A stretch of 21,816 nucleotides of DNA from DAOVRD01 sp964605915 (GTDB lineage: Bacteria > Planctomycetota > Brocadiia > SM23-32): the NCBI GenBank assembly GCA_964605915.1, contig CAZSET010000032.1, positions 1 through 21,816 of the forward strand. Direction: 5' to 3'. The translations under genes and the position numbers were made by a program. This document shows, one piece after another, positions 15,184 to 21,816 of the stretch. The number at the start of each line of letters is the position of its first letter. Positions within the stretch are counted from its first letter, which is position 1. The notes below the pieces were generated by a model. The model ran no database searches. It saw only the letters and a program-made list of their open reading frames with translations, and was not told the DNA's origin.

Positions 15184-16040
15184 CAGCCGACCTCCACCAG
15201 GCCGAGGGGCAGGAACCGCGAGCGCAGGACCTCCTCGAGCCCCTGGTCCGCCACCACCTCCAGGTGCAGGCCGCCGCACCGGCGCGTCTGGTCCCGCAGC
15301 TCGTCCTTGAGCGCCCCGAGGCGGCGCACGTAGTCCTCAACGGCACGGCGATCCAGGGTGAGGTCGGCCCGGCGGCGGCCCTCCACCGACTCCAGGACCG
15401 CGGGCCCGACCGGCCCCGGATCGTTCTCCCATGGTCCGAGCAATTGCAGCACGATCAGGCGCGCACACCCGGCCGAAAGGGCCTTGATGACCGCCGAGGG
15501 TGAGGTCGGGCTCATGAAGTCGCTCAGCACCAGGCGCACCGAGGATCGCCTGAGCCCCTCGGTCGCGCGGCGGGGTTCCTGAAGCAGGACGGAGCCCGCC
15601 TCGGAGAAGACGAGCTCGGCCGGATCGCTCAGCCGTCGCATCGACTCGCCGGCCGCGAACGTCCGGACGGACACCCCCTCGCCCGCAGCGGAGCGATGCA
15701 TCCACCGGCACAACTCATGCGCCAGGGGACCTTTGCGTCCGTCACGGATCGCCATGGACGCGGACGTGTCCACCACAAGGTCGAAGAAGGGGCTGACCTC
15801 CTCGCGGTAGAGCCGGAGGATGAGGCGGTCCGTGCGCGCGGACGAGAACCAGTCGATCCGCCGCACGTCGTCGCCCGGCACATAGTCGCGGAAGTCCTGT
15901 ATCTCGACGGAGGCGCCCGTCTCCCTGCCCTCCCGGCTGCCGAACGTGCCGGCCGAGTGCGTCACGTCCAGGCTCAGGCGGTACAGCTCAGCCAGGCGTC
16001 GGATCTCGGCTTCCGGCAGCAGCGCCTGCGTGTCGGGCAT
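15183..16040 (-). CDS. DUF58 family protein
   Basis: This 285-residue protein carries the DUF58 signature DFRDYVPGDDVRRIDW (49-64), followed by a degenerate VWA-like fold whose first strand ends DTSAS (Asp91, Ser93, Ser95). DUF58 proteins are standard partners of MoxR ATPases and VWA membrane proteins. No membrane segment is evident, so it is probably cytoplasmic. The ATG at 16040 is chosen over the upstream frame start at 16118 because it has an AAGGAG site 7 nt before it and because DUF58 proteins begin close to the RRLAELYRLSLD region. It follows the permease gene by 46 bp, the widest gap in the operon, which could hold an internal promoter, though none is obvious. Confidence 0.9.
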   Translation of the reverse strand: MPDTQALLPEAEIRRLAELYRLSLDVTHSAGTFGSREGRETGASVEIQDFRDYVPGDDVRRIDWFSSARTDRLILRLYREEVSPFFDLVVDTSASMAIRDGRKGPLAHELCRWMHRSAAGEGVSVRTFAAGESMRRLSDPAELVFSEAGSVLLQEPRRATEGLRRSSVRLVLSDFMSPTSPSAVIKALSAGCARLIVLQLLGPWENDPGPVGPAVLESVEGRRRADLTLDRRAVEDYVRRLGALKDELRDQTRRCGGLHLEVVADQGLEEVLRSRFLPLGLVEVG

Positions 16041-16047
16041 GGCTGTG

Positions 16048-16053
16048 CTCCTT
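16048..16053 (-). promoter_or_regulatory. Ribosome binding site deciding the DUF58 start
   Basis: On the minus strand AAGGAG lies 7 nt before the ATG at 16040. It is the only well-spaced site near the beginning of the frame. Confidence 0.55.
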
Positions 16054-16086
16054 CTCCCCAGGGACGCACCGCGCTCCGACGGCCGC

Positions 16087-17613
16087 TCAACCGGGCTCGG
16101 GCGGCGCGGACGGCGCACTCTCCTCCAGGCGCCTGCATTCGACGCGCCGGACGGCCAGGTGGTAGATCACCCCCACTGCCAGAGGCAGGACCATGTGGGC
16201 AAGGAACGTTATTTCGGGAAGATCGACGAAGTCCGAGAGCACGTAGAACAGGGGCAGAAAGGCCATCGGGAGCTCCGGCGACTTGCCCGGGAGCCAGTCA
16301 AACTGCAGCGCGACGATGAGAGCAACCACGTTCACAAGCACGAGCGCTAGCAGGAAGATCCGTCTGGCGAACGCCGTGCCTCGCTTAGCGAAGAAGGCAT
16401 GCGTCAGCATTCCGGCGGCTGCTGAGAGGTAGAGGACGTAGGTGAACGTCAGGACCAGCGGGCGGAGGTCGGTGGCGTGGCGGCCAAAGCCTGCGCCGCT
16501 GTCCAGCGCCAGCGCGCCGAGGACGCGCTCGTCACCGCTGTGGCTGGCGGCGGCGGNNNNNNNNNNGAGCATGAGCGTCACGTACAGGGCCGTGGACGCC
16601 GCGCCGTCCGTGAAGGGAAAGAGAAGCGTCCGACGCAACGGGCCCCACTCGGCGAGCTTCACCCGCTGCCGATGGGGAAGCTGCGGATCGGCCGTGATCC
16701 ACACCAGCGAACAGGCGCCGATCAGTAGACACGCCTCCACCTCGAACACCATGCCGACGCCGAGCGCCCCGCCCGCAAATCTGATCGTCAAGAATGCCCC
16801 GAAGAGCCCGACCACCAGCAGGGAAAGGAAGAACTTGGTCCGCGAGGAGGACCGGCCGTGCGGGAACGTGAGCGCGTTGGCCGCCGCTGCCGAGACGAGC
16901 ATGACGAACAATGCCGCCAGAACTGCAAACCAGCCCATCGTGGCCGCCAGCGCGCCGAGGCCCGGGCCCCCGCCGCCGAACCCGAGCCCGCCGAAGCGGC
17001 TCGGCCTCATGCTGATCATCGCCGGCGCACTGGAGATGAACATGAGGAGTGGGATCAGCAGGAGGGCCCCGAAACCCAGCCTCGCCAGCGACCGGATGCG
17101 CCGATACGCGGCCAGCGAACTGAAAAGCACGGCAACGGCACTGGCGGCCACGGCGACGACGAGCAGGAAGTAGACGGTTGCCAGGACCGTAGTGAGATCC
17201 ACGCCGCCGAACAGGAACGAGGTCACCGCGAAAGGCGCCACCAGGGAGAACAGGAGCAGTATGCGGACGCCCGCGGCAAGCAGCCGTCCCCTGACCAATT
17301 GCCCCGCGCTCATCGCCGTAATCTGAAGCAGCTCGATCGTGTTGCTGGTGATCTCCCGATAGAGCGAACCGTACGTCAACATAGGGATGACCAGGATGCC
17401 CATCCCGCCCATCAGGAAGGAGAACGCGACGAACATGTCGGCCCCCGAGGGGCTGCCTTGCTGCGTCGCAAACAGGCAGTAGAAAAGAAGCGCCACGCCC
17501 AGCAGCAGCCAGAAGAACGCCATGGACACCTTGCTGTGGACGGACTGCCACATCTCCTTCAGCATGATGGGATTGGCGGCGCCGTCCAGTTTGTCCCTAA
17601 TCCTTCCGAGCAT
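16087..17613 (-). CDS. ABC-2 type transporter permease, interrupted by an assembly gap
   Basis: This membrane protein of about 508 residues contains roughly ten hydrophobic helices. An opening cytoplasmic segment (NPIMLKEMWQSVHSK) is typical of ABC-2 permeases encoded beside their ATPase. A Gly-rich loop (FGGLGFGGGGPGLG) lies between helices around residue 225. Ten N bases break the gene after about residue 350. The frame and the helix-rich character continue on both sides, but the true gap length is unknown. The C-terminus is cytoplasmic-like and Pro/Glu-rich. The start is uncertain: ATG at 17613 has GAGG 8 nt upstream, while ATG at 17619 is two codons longer with poorer spacing. Both overlap the end of the ATPase gene (17 or 23 bp). 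It should export or move a lipid, peptide or polymer with the adjacent ATPase. Confidence 0.83.
   Translation of the reverse strand: MLGRIRDKLDGAANPIMLKEMWQSVHSKVSMAFFWLLLGVALLFYCLFATQQGSPSGADMFVAFSFLMGGMGILVIPMLTYGSLYREITSNTIELLQITAMSAGQLVRGRLLAAGVRILLLFSLVAPFAVTSFLFGGVDLTTVLATVYFLLVVAVAASAVAVLFSSLAAYRRIRSLARLGFGALLLIPLLMFISSAPAMISMRPSRFGGLGFGGGGPGLGALAATMGWFAVLAALFVMLVSAAAANALTFPHGRSSSRTKFFLSLLVVGLFGAFLTIRFAGGALGVGMVFEVEACLLIGACSLVWITADPQLPHRQRVKLAEWGPLRRTLLFPFTDGAASTALYVTLMLXXXXAAASHSGDERVLGALALDSGAGFGRHATDLRPLVLTFTYVLYLSAAAGMLTHAFFAKRGTAFARRIFLLALVLVNVVALIVALQFDWLPGKSPELPMAFLPLFYVLSDFVDLPEITFLAHMVLPLAVGVIYHLAVRRVECRRLEESAPSAPPEPG
16557..16566. other. Scaffold gap of 10 N
   Basis: Ten undetermined bases lie within the permease gene, beside a GCGGCGGCGG run that may have halted assembly. 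A fixed 10-N filler means the real distance is unknown and the two sides could even overlap. Confidence 0.97.
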
Positions 17614-18550
17614 TCCCATCGCCTCTGCCGGCCTGGGTGGCCTTCAGAAAGACGCGTTCCAGCATCTTGCCCTCGGGCACGATCTGATAGGGGATCAGCT
17701 TCCGGGCCACCAGGCTTGCGACCAACGGTGCAGCCTCTATGCTCTCGCCGGTCATCTCAACCTGGAGTATGTCGGGCTCGAACGAATGCACCTGCTTGAC
17801 GGCCGGCTGCTCGAGCAGCACGCGGGCGGCCTGAGTCAGGTCGCCCACAATCCTCATGGTCAGCGTTGTCCTGCGGACGCCGTCGGCGTCGCGCTCCTCG
17901 GGACGACCGACGTACAGCAGCTTCCCCTCGTCGATGATGACTACCTGGTCGACCAGGTCCTCCAGCTCGGCCAGGATGTGCGAGCTGATGAATATGGTCT
18001 TGTCCTCCCGGGACAGCAGCCGGAGGAGTTCCTGCAAGTCGCGGCGTGCCTGCGGGTCCAGCCCGGCGGCCGGCTCGTCCAGCAGGAGCACCGGCGGGTC
18101 GTGCAGGAGCGCCCGGGCCAAGCTGGTCCTCTGCTTCATGCCCCGGCTCAGGTCCTCCACCTGCTTGTCCAGCAGGGGGCCAAGCTCGATGAAGTCCACG
18201 ATCTGGCCCACCCTGCGGCGGCGATGCTCGCCCTTGAGCCCGTACGCCCGGCTGAAGAACTCGATGTATTCCCGCACCAGCATGTGGGGATAGGTGCCCA
18301 GGAAGTCGGGCATGAAACCGATGTGCCGTCTCACTTGATCGGCGTTGTGCCGGATGGAGCAGCCGTCCAGCCACGCGTCGCCATCGGTGGGGTCCTCAAC
18401 CGTTGCCAGCATCCGCAGCGTGGTCGTCTTGCCGGCGCCGTTCGGGCCGATGAAGCCCCATATCTGGCCGCCCCTCAGCGTGAAGGTCAGGTGGTCCACG
18501 GCGGTCAGCCGGCCGAAGACCTTCGTGAGTCCCTGGACCTTCAAGTCCAT
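17597..18550 (-). CDS. ABC transporter ATP-binding protein
   Basis: This 317-residue ATPase energises the adjacent permease. It has Walker A GPNGAGKTT (35-43), signature LSRGM (134-138), Walker B LLLDEP (155-160, with Asp158 and catalytic Glu159) and the switch His191 (FISSHIL). The last 90 residues form the extra C-terminal domain seen in ABC-2 exporter ATPases of the CcmA/GldA/drug-export type. The start at 18550 shares its A with the stop of the preceding gene (TGATG). The longer frame to 18763 lies inside that gene and is rejected. The family predicts export or membrane-remodelling work, and the cargo is unknown. Confidence 0.94.
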   Translation of the reverse strand: MDLKVQGLTKVFGRLTAVDHLTFTLRGGQIWGFIGPNGAGKTTTLRMLATVEDPTDGDAWLDGCSIRHNADQVRRHIGFMPDFLGTYPHMLVREYIEFFSRAYGLKGEHRRRRVGQIVDFIELGPLLDKQVEDLSRGMKQRTSLARALLHDPPVLLLDEPAAGLDPQARRDLQELLRLLSREDKTIFISSHILAELEDLVDQVVIIDEGKLLYVGRPEERDADGVRRTTLTMRIVGDLTQAARVLLEQPAVKQVHSFEPDILQVEMTGESIEAAPLVASLVARKLIPYQIVPEGKMLERVFLKATQAGRGDGNARKD

Positions 18551-20316
18551 CAGAAGACGCCCCTTATGACGGAGTTGCAGTAAGTGAACCGCGCAGAGTC
18601 GAGCCAGATCAGTTCCTCGCACTTGCCATCGCGCACGGCGATGAAGGCGTTCTGCGCGGAGTCGAATGCCTGCTGCCACCGGCGGTTCATGGCGGTCGGC
18701 CCGTAGTCGGACGCGTAGTATGCGGACAACTGGCTGGGTCCCCTCGACGCAATGTCTTGGCAACGATTACGGGCTTCCCACGGCAGCATAGGGCGGGCCG
18801 AGGCACTCTGGCCCTCCGCCAGGCTCTCGAAAGCGGCGAACTGGCCCCGGCAGGCGACGATCAGCTTCCGCAACGGGACGCCCAGGTGGTTCTCGACGTG
18901 GATGCGGCCGTCCTCCTTCCAGACTTCCAGCCGTTCGCGCGCCAGCCGCAGCCGCTGCGTGGAGTACCACGCCTTCGTGCGTGACGGAAGGGCGCCATCG
19001 TAGATCGGCCCGCCGGCCGCGTAGAAAACTTGCAGTCCGCCGAGCCCGAACAGGCCGTAACCCCGGCGCGAATCCCCCTCCGACAGCGAAACGAACCCCG
19101 GCAGCTCGCCAGGCGCTCCCCGCAGCCTGCGACCCATCGTGGAAGGGCAGTAGACGGCGAACTGGGACATGGTGATGCGCCTCTGCGAGCGCTGATCCAG
19201 CAGTTCCGTGCCCACGCACGCCGCCCAGGGCCGGAACCCCTGCGCAACCATGTCCGCCACGACGACGGCGATGACAACGGACAGGCTCGCAAGCGGCACC
19301 ACGGCATAGTAGACCAACGGCCGCTTCTTTCTGCCGACCACGTACCACCACCCCAGGGGGCCGACCAGCAACGAGAAAGAGATCAGAATGACCAGGACGA
19401 AGGCGAACGGCGGTCGGTCGTCAACCTGGAGGAGCGGATGCCAGGAGGCACGGCCCGCACGTACATCGATCACGTTCCTGCGCACGCCCATGCGCCGATC
19501 CGACAGGGGCAACTGCCTCGCCTCCTCCTCGTCCACGAAGCGGATGCAGCCCATGCCCGCCCAGACCGACCCGTCAGTGTGATACGTGAGCGGCAGGCGC
19601 TCCTTGATCTGGCGAACGGCGGCTTCCTGCTCTTCGGGCGAAGCCCCAGCCACAAGGCAGAGCCCGCCCATCGCCACCCAGTCCAGCACGGGGCCTGTGT
19701 CCATCCGGCTGGAGGTCCAGGCTTCGCCGGTGACCAGGATGATGTTGAAGCCGCAGAGCCCCAGCCAGCTATCGGGCAGGTCACCCGGGCCTGACCGACT
19801 GACGGAGAAGCCGGACAAGCCGGCGAGGCCGGCGGGCAGGACCGGCGGGCGCGCTCCCGCTACCACCAGGACGGCTACGCCTTCGGAGACACCCCCGATG
19901 GCGTAAGCGCCGCCCGCACCCACGCCGCTGTGCGGCAGACCCAGATCCCTCCAGACAGAATCCTTCAAGAGTTGTCCGCTGTGCTCGTCGTAAAACCTGA
20001 GCGTCGGGCTGTAAAGCGCCTGGCCGGGCACCGGCACGTAGAGCCAGCGCGTGCTGCTGCCCTCGCCTCGCACGGAGAAGACGGCCGAGACGCTGCCATA
20101 GCAGTCCAGGACGACGCGAATCTCCCTGTCCGACCCGGCGTTGGCGAACTGGAGCTTCACCGGCACCAGGCTCCCCCTGATGGGCGAGTCGGCGAAGGGC
20201 GCGGTGACGTGGCAACTCACCCCCTCCTGGATGGATACGCGCAGGGCCCGCGCTCCGGGCGCTGCCAGCACGGCGCCTGCCCATAAGACGAGCAGCAGCG
20301 TCAGACGCCTGGTCAT
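18550..20316 (-). CDS. Signal-peptide-bearing membrane protein of unknown function
   Basis: I do not recognise a named family for this 588-residue protein. Residues 1-24 form a clear signal peptide (MTRRLTLLLVLWAGAVLAAPGARA). A beta-rich extracytoplasmic domain (about 26-125) precedes an alpha/beta part (about 145-245) that resembles a class-I amidotransferase-like fold (FNIILVTGEAW, LDWVAMGGLCLVAG). Two membrane helices follow at about 303-325 and 335-357, with GRKKRP between them, then a second soluble domain to the end. The layout recalls the auxiliary subunits of gliding-type ABC systems (GldG-like), but I see no sequence identity that proves it. It is locked between MoxR (ATGA) and the ABC ATPase (TGATG), so it probably belongs to the transporter or to a MoxR-controlled envelope complex. 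Confidence 0.8.
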   Translation of the reverse strand: MTRRLTLLLVLWAGAVLAAPGARALRVSIQEGVSCHVTAPFADSPIRGSLVPVKLQFANAGSDREIRVVLDCYGSVSAVFSVRGEGSSTRWLYVPVPGQALYSPTLRFYDEHSGQLLKDSVWRDLGLPHSGVGAGGAYAIGGVSEGVAVLVVAGARPPVLPAGLAGLSGFSVSRSGPGDLPDSWLGLCGFNIILVTGEAWTSSRMDTGPVLDWVAMGGLCLVAGASPEEQEAAVRQIKERLPLTYHTDGSVWAGMGCIRFVDEEEARQLPLSDRRMGVRRNVIDVRAGRASWHPLLQVDDRPPFAFVLVILISFSLLVGPLGWWYVVGRKKRPLVYYAVVPLASLSVVIAVVVADMVAQGFRPWAACVGTELLDQRSQRRITMSQFAVYCPSTMGRRLRGAPGELPGFVSLSEGDSRRGYGLFGLGGLQVFYAAGGPIYDGALPSRTKAWYSTQRLRLARERLEVWKEDGRIHVENHLGVPLRKLIVACRGQFAAFESLAEGQSASARPMLPWEARNRCQDIASRGPSQLSAYYASDYGPTAMNRRWQQAFDSAQNAFIAVRDGKCEELIWLDSARFTYCNSVIRGVF

Positions 20317-21323
20317 GTCCCGATGATCCTCTTCTCGTTCGCGTCGATCAGCCTGAGAGCCAGCGCGCGCCCGCTCTCGCCGTCAAGCCGGGCGGCGTGC
20401 TGCAAGATGATCCGGTGACCCAGCACCGCCGGGCCGGCTTCCCGCACGTCCTCGAATCCCACGGCCGGCCGGCAGTCGATCAGCGCCAACCCCTTGCAGA
20501 CCTGCGCCAGCCAGATGGCCGCCCGCGGCGACGCGCCGTACTTCACTATCCTTCTTACGTCCTCGGCGGCTTCTTTATTCTCCGGGCTGGTCACCGCCAC
20601 CAGGGAGGAAATGTGCTCCGCGATGGCCTGGGGGATCAGGATCTCGTCCGCCATCGCCTGGAGCTTGAGCACGGCGGCCCTTTCCAGTATCTGGCCGGGC
20701 AAGGTGGGACGGCCGTCTTTGCGCGTGGTAATGATCGTCCTGAGGACATCGCGGTCGGTGCCCGTCACGTCGATCTTGCAGGCGAACCGGTCCAGTTGGG
20801 CCTCCGGCAGGGGATAGGTGCCCTCCAGCTCTATGGGGTTCTGCGTGGCCAGCACGCAGAACGGTTCCTCCAGCGGCATAGTCGTGCCGAGCTGGGTGAC
20901 CTGCCGCTCGCTCATCGCCTCCAGCAGGGCGGACTGCGTCTTCGGGCTGGCGCGGTTGATTTCATCGGCCAGCAGCAGGTTGGTGAACACGGGCCCGGGG
21001 CAGAACCGCATCTGCCGACCGTCGGCCTGGCTCTCCAGGACGTAGCTGCCCGTGATGTCCGCCGGCAGCAGGTCGGGGGTGAACTGGACGCGGCTGAACT
21101 TCAGCCCCAGCGTGGCGGCCACAGACTTGGCCAGGACGGTCTTGCCCAGGCCCGGCAGCCCCTCCAGCAGGACGTGCCCCCGGGCCAGCACCGTGGCGAA
21201 GACCAGGCGCGTCAGGTTCTCCTTGCCCAGGATCACGTTGTTGACGGCGTCGAGAACGGCGCGGCAGCGCGCCGCTGCCTCCTCCAGTTCCGCGCGCGGT
21301 GTTAGCTCAGCTTTCTGTACCAT
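20313..21323 (-). CDS. MoxR-family AAA+ ATPase
   Basis: This 336-residue MoxR protein is a cytoplasmic ATPase of a family thought to act as chaperones for VWA partners. It shows Walker A GLPGLGKT (55-62), Walker B LLLADEINR (116-124, with Asp120 and Glu121), the MoxR segment RASPKTQSALLEAM and sensor 1 ATQNP (159-163). The C-terminal lid lies at about 225-330. Length is normal. The ATG at 21323 directly follows the stop of the upstream gene (TAAATG), and its own stop overlaps the next start in ATGA. This position fits the standard order MoxR, DUF58, VWA, except that an unknown membrane protein and an ABC transporter are inserted between MoxR and DUF58. Which of the downstream proteins it remodels cannot be told from sequence. 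Confidence 0.95.
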   Translation of the reverse strand: MVQKAELTPRAELEEAAARCRAVLDAVNNVILGKENLTRLVFATVLARGHVLLEGLPGLGKTVLAKSVAATLGLKFSRVQFTPDLLPADITGSYVLESQADGRQMRFCPGPVFTNLLLADEINRASPKTQSALLEAMSERQVTQLGTTMPLEEPFCVLATQNPIELEGTYPLPEAQLDRFACKIDVTGTDRDVLRTIITTRKDGRPTLPGQILERAAVLKLQAMADEILIPQAIAEHISSLVAVTSPENKEAAEDVRRIVKYGASPRAAIWLAQVCKGLALIDCRPAVGFEDVREAGPAVLGHRIILQHAARLDGESGRALALRLIDANEKRIIGT

Positions 21324-21816
21324 TTACCGGGAATCCTCGATGGTGGGCTGGCCGAAGTAGTTCTTCATCACGTCGTTGTGCCTTGGGAGCAGGCGGCTGT
21401 GCCAGGTTATGCGTTCGTTGCCCGCGCCGAACTGCACGGCCGGCCCGGGCTGATCGCCCCCTGCGGCGTCGGGCGCCGGTGCCTCTTCCGGCGGGCTCAG
21501 CGCGAACCCGAGGGGGACGTCTGCCTCGCCCAGGTTGCCCGTGAACTTCTCGTCTTCGAACTCACCGAAGTCGGTCCCCGTCTGCCCCGAGCCCTCGAGG
21601 GCGGCCGGGCCCGGCCCGCGCGTCACGCCGCCCCTGCCCGGCCGCTCCCCGCTGCAGGGGTTCAATCCCAGCCTGGCGCACAGACCGGAGCAGCAACCGG
21701 CCTTCTCGCCGGACATGCATTCGGCGGCGGCGATCATCTTTCGCAGTGATTCGGCGTCCCCGGCGTTGAAACCGGCTTTGCCCGCCTTGCACGCCTTAAG
21801 CAGTCGCACCACTTCC
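21324..21816 (-). CDS. C-terminal part of an unidentified protein running off the window
   Basis: The frame is open to the right edge, so the real start is outside. The visible 164 or so codons include a Cys-rich stretch (AECMSGEKAGCCSGLC followed by LNPCSG), a Gly/Pro-rich linker (PGRGGVTRGPGP) and a Pro/Glu-rich region. The protein ends in a conserved-looking tail with LLPRHNDVMKNYFGQP. That last type of motif (basic-x-x-hydrophobic, then xxYF) resembles the ends of large coiled-coil envelope proteins that sit in MoxR/VWA operons (DUF4175-like), but only weakly. The stop TAA touches the MoxR ATG, so it is probably the operon gene before MoxR. Confidence 0.6.
   Translation of the reverse strand, partial: EVVRLLKACKAGKAGFNAGDAESLRKMIAAAECMSGEKAGCCSGLCARLGLNPCSGERPGRGGVTRGPGPAALEGSGQTGTDFGEFEDEKFTGNLGEADVPLGFALSPPEEAPAPDAAGGDQPGPAVQFGAGNERITWHSRLLPRHNDVMKNYFGQPTIEDSR

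Noticed and set aside
13441..15333. 630-codon plus-strand frame
   Set aside because: It is antisense to the BatA-like gene, whose motifs (BatA layout, VWA MIDAS) are clear.
1..21816. CRISPR arrays, insertion sequences, tRNA or rRNA genes
   Set aside because: I looked for regularly spaced repeats, transposase-like frames, terminal inverted repeats and RNA gene sequences and saw none.

Overview
The window is very GC-rich, with strong G/C bias at third codon positions and long spurious antisense frames. I see no rRNA, tRNA, transposase, integrase or CRISPR array. The gene content suggests a bacterium of the Planctomycetota or a related PVC lineage, probably from a metagenome assembly: a sulfatase, a GH2-like secreted protein, an FAD oxidoreductase of the PF12831 type, MoxR/DUF58/VWA genes with class-I-glutamine-amidotransferase-like modules, and the paired GC hairpins near 10.6 kb. 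A run of 10 N at 16557-16566 marks a scaffold gap. The taxonomic call is inference from style and content, not from a marker gene.

Region A (1-10289) looks like a small catabolic or amidohydrolytic neighbourhood in three transcription units. A large secreted GH2-like protein (163-4098, +) converges on a leftward pair, a class II (Ntn) glutamine amidotransferase followed 21 bp later by an enolase-superfamily enzyme (6290 down to 4152). From a shared divergent promoter region (about 6291-6512), a rightward series encodes an FAD-dependent oxidoreductase, a formylglycine-type sulfatase and an M55 zinc D-aminopeptidase. The sulfatase and aminopeptidase have no visible signal peptide, whereas the GH2-like protein does. 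No transporter, regulator or sulfatase-maturating enzyme lies in the window. The GH2-like protein keeps its predicted nucleophile, but the usual acid/base glutamate position reads as asparagine, and it ends in two amidotransferase-like modules.

Region B (10290-10681) separates two convergent blocks. It holds two GC-rich palindromic repeat modules and one possible 26-residue membrane peptide with a good ribosome binding site.

Region C (10682-21816, all on -) is one tightly packed operon, read from the right edge leftwards: the C-terminal part of a cysteine-containing protein running off the window, a MoxR AAA+ ATPase, a 588-residue membrane protein of unknown function, an ABC ATPase, an ABC-2 type permease (with the N gap), a DUF58 protein, a BatA-like VWA membrane protein and a large double-VWA membrane protein. 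Most junctions are TAAATG, ATGA or TGATG, implying translational coupling. The likely theme is an envelope machine in which a MoxR chaperone and its VWA/DUF58 partners act with an ABC exporter. The Bat-type MoxR-DUF58-VWA core is known. The insertion of an ABC transporter and an undescribed membrane subunit into the same coupled operon is the most system-like feature here, and its function is not established by the sequence.
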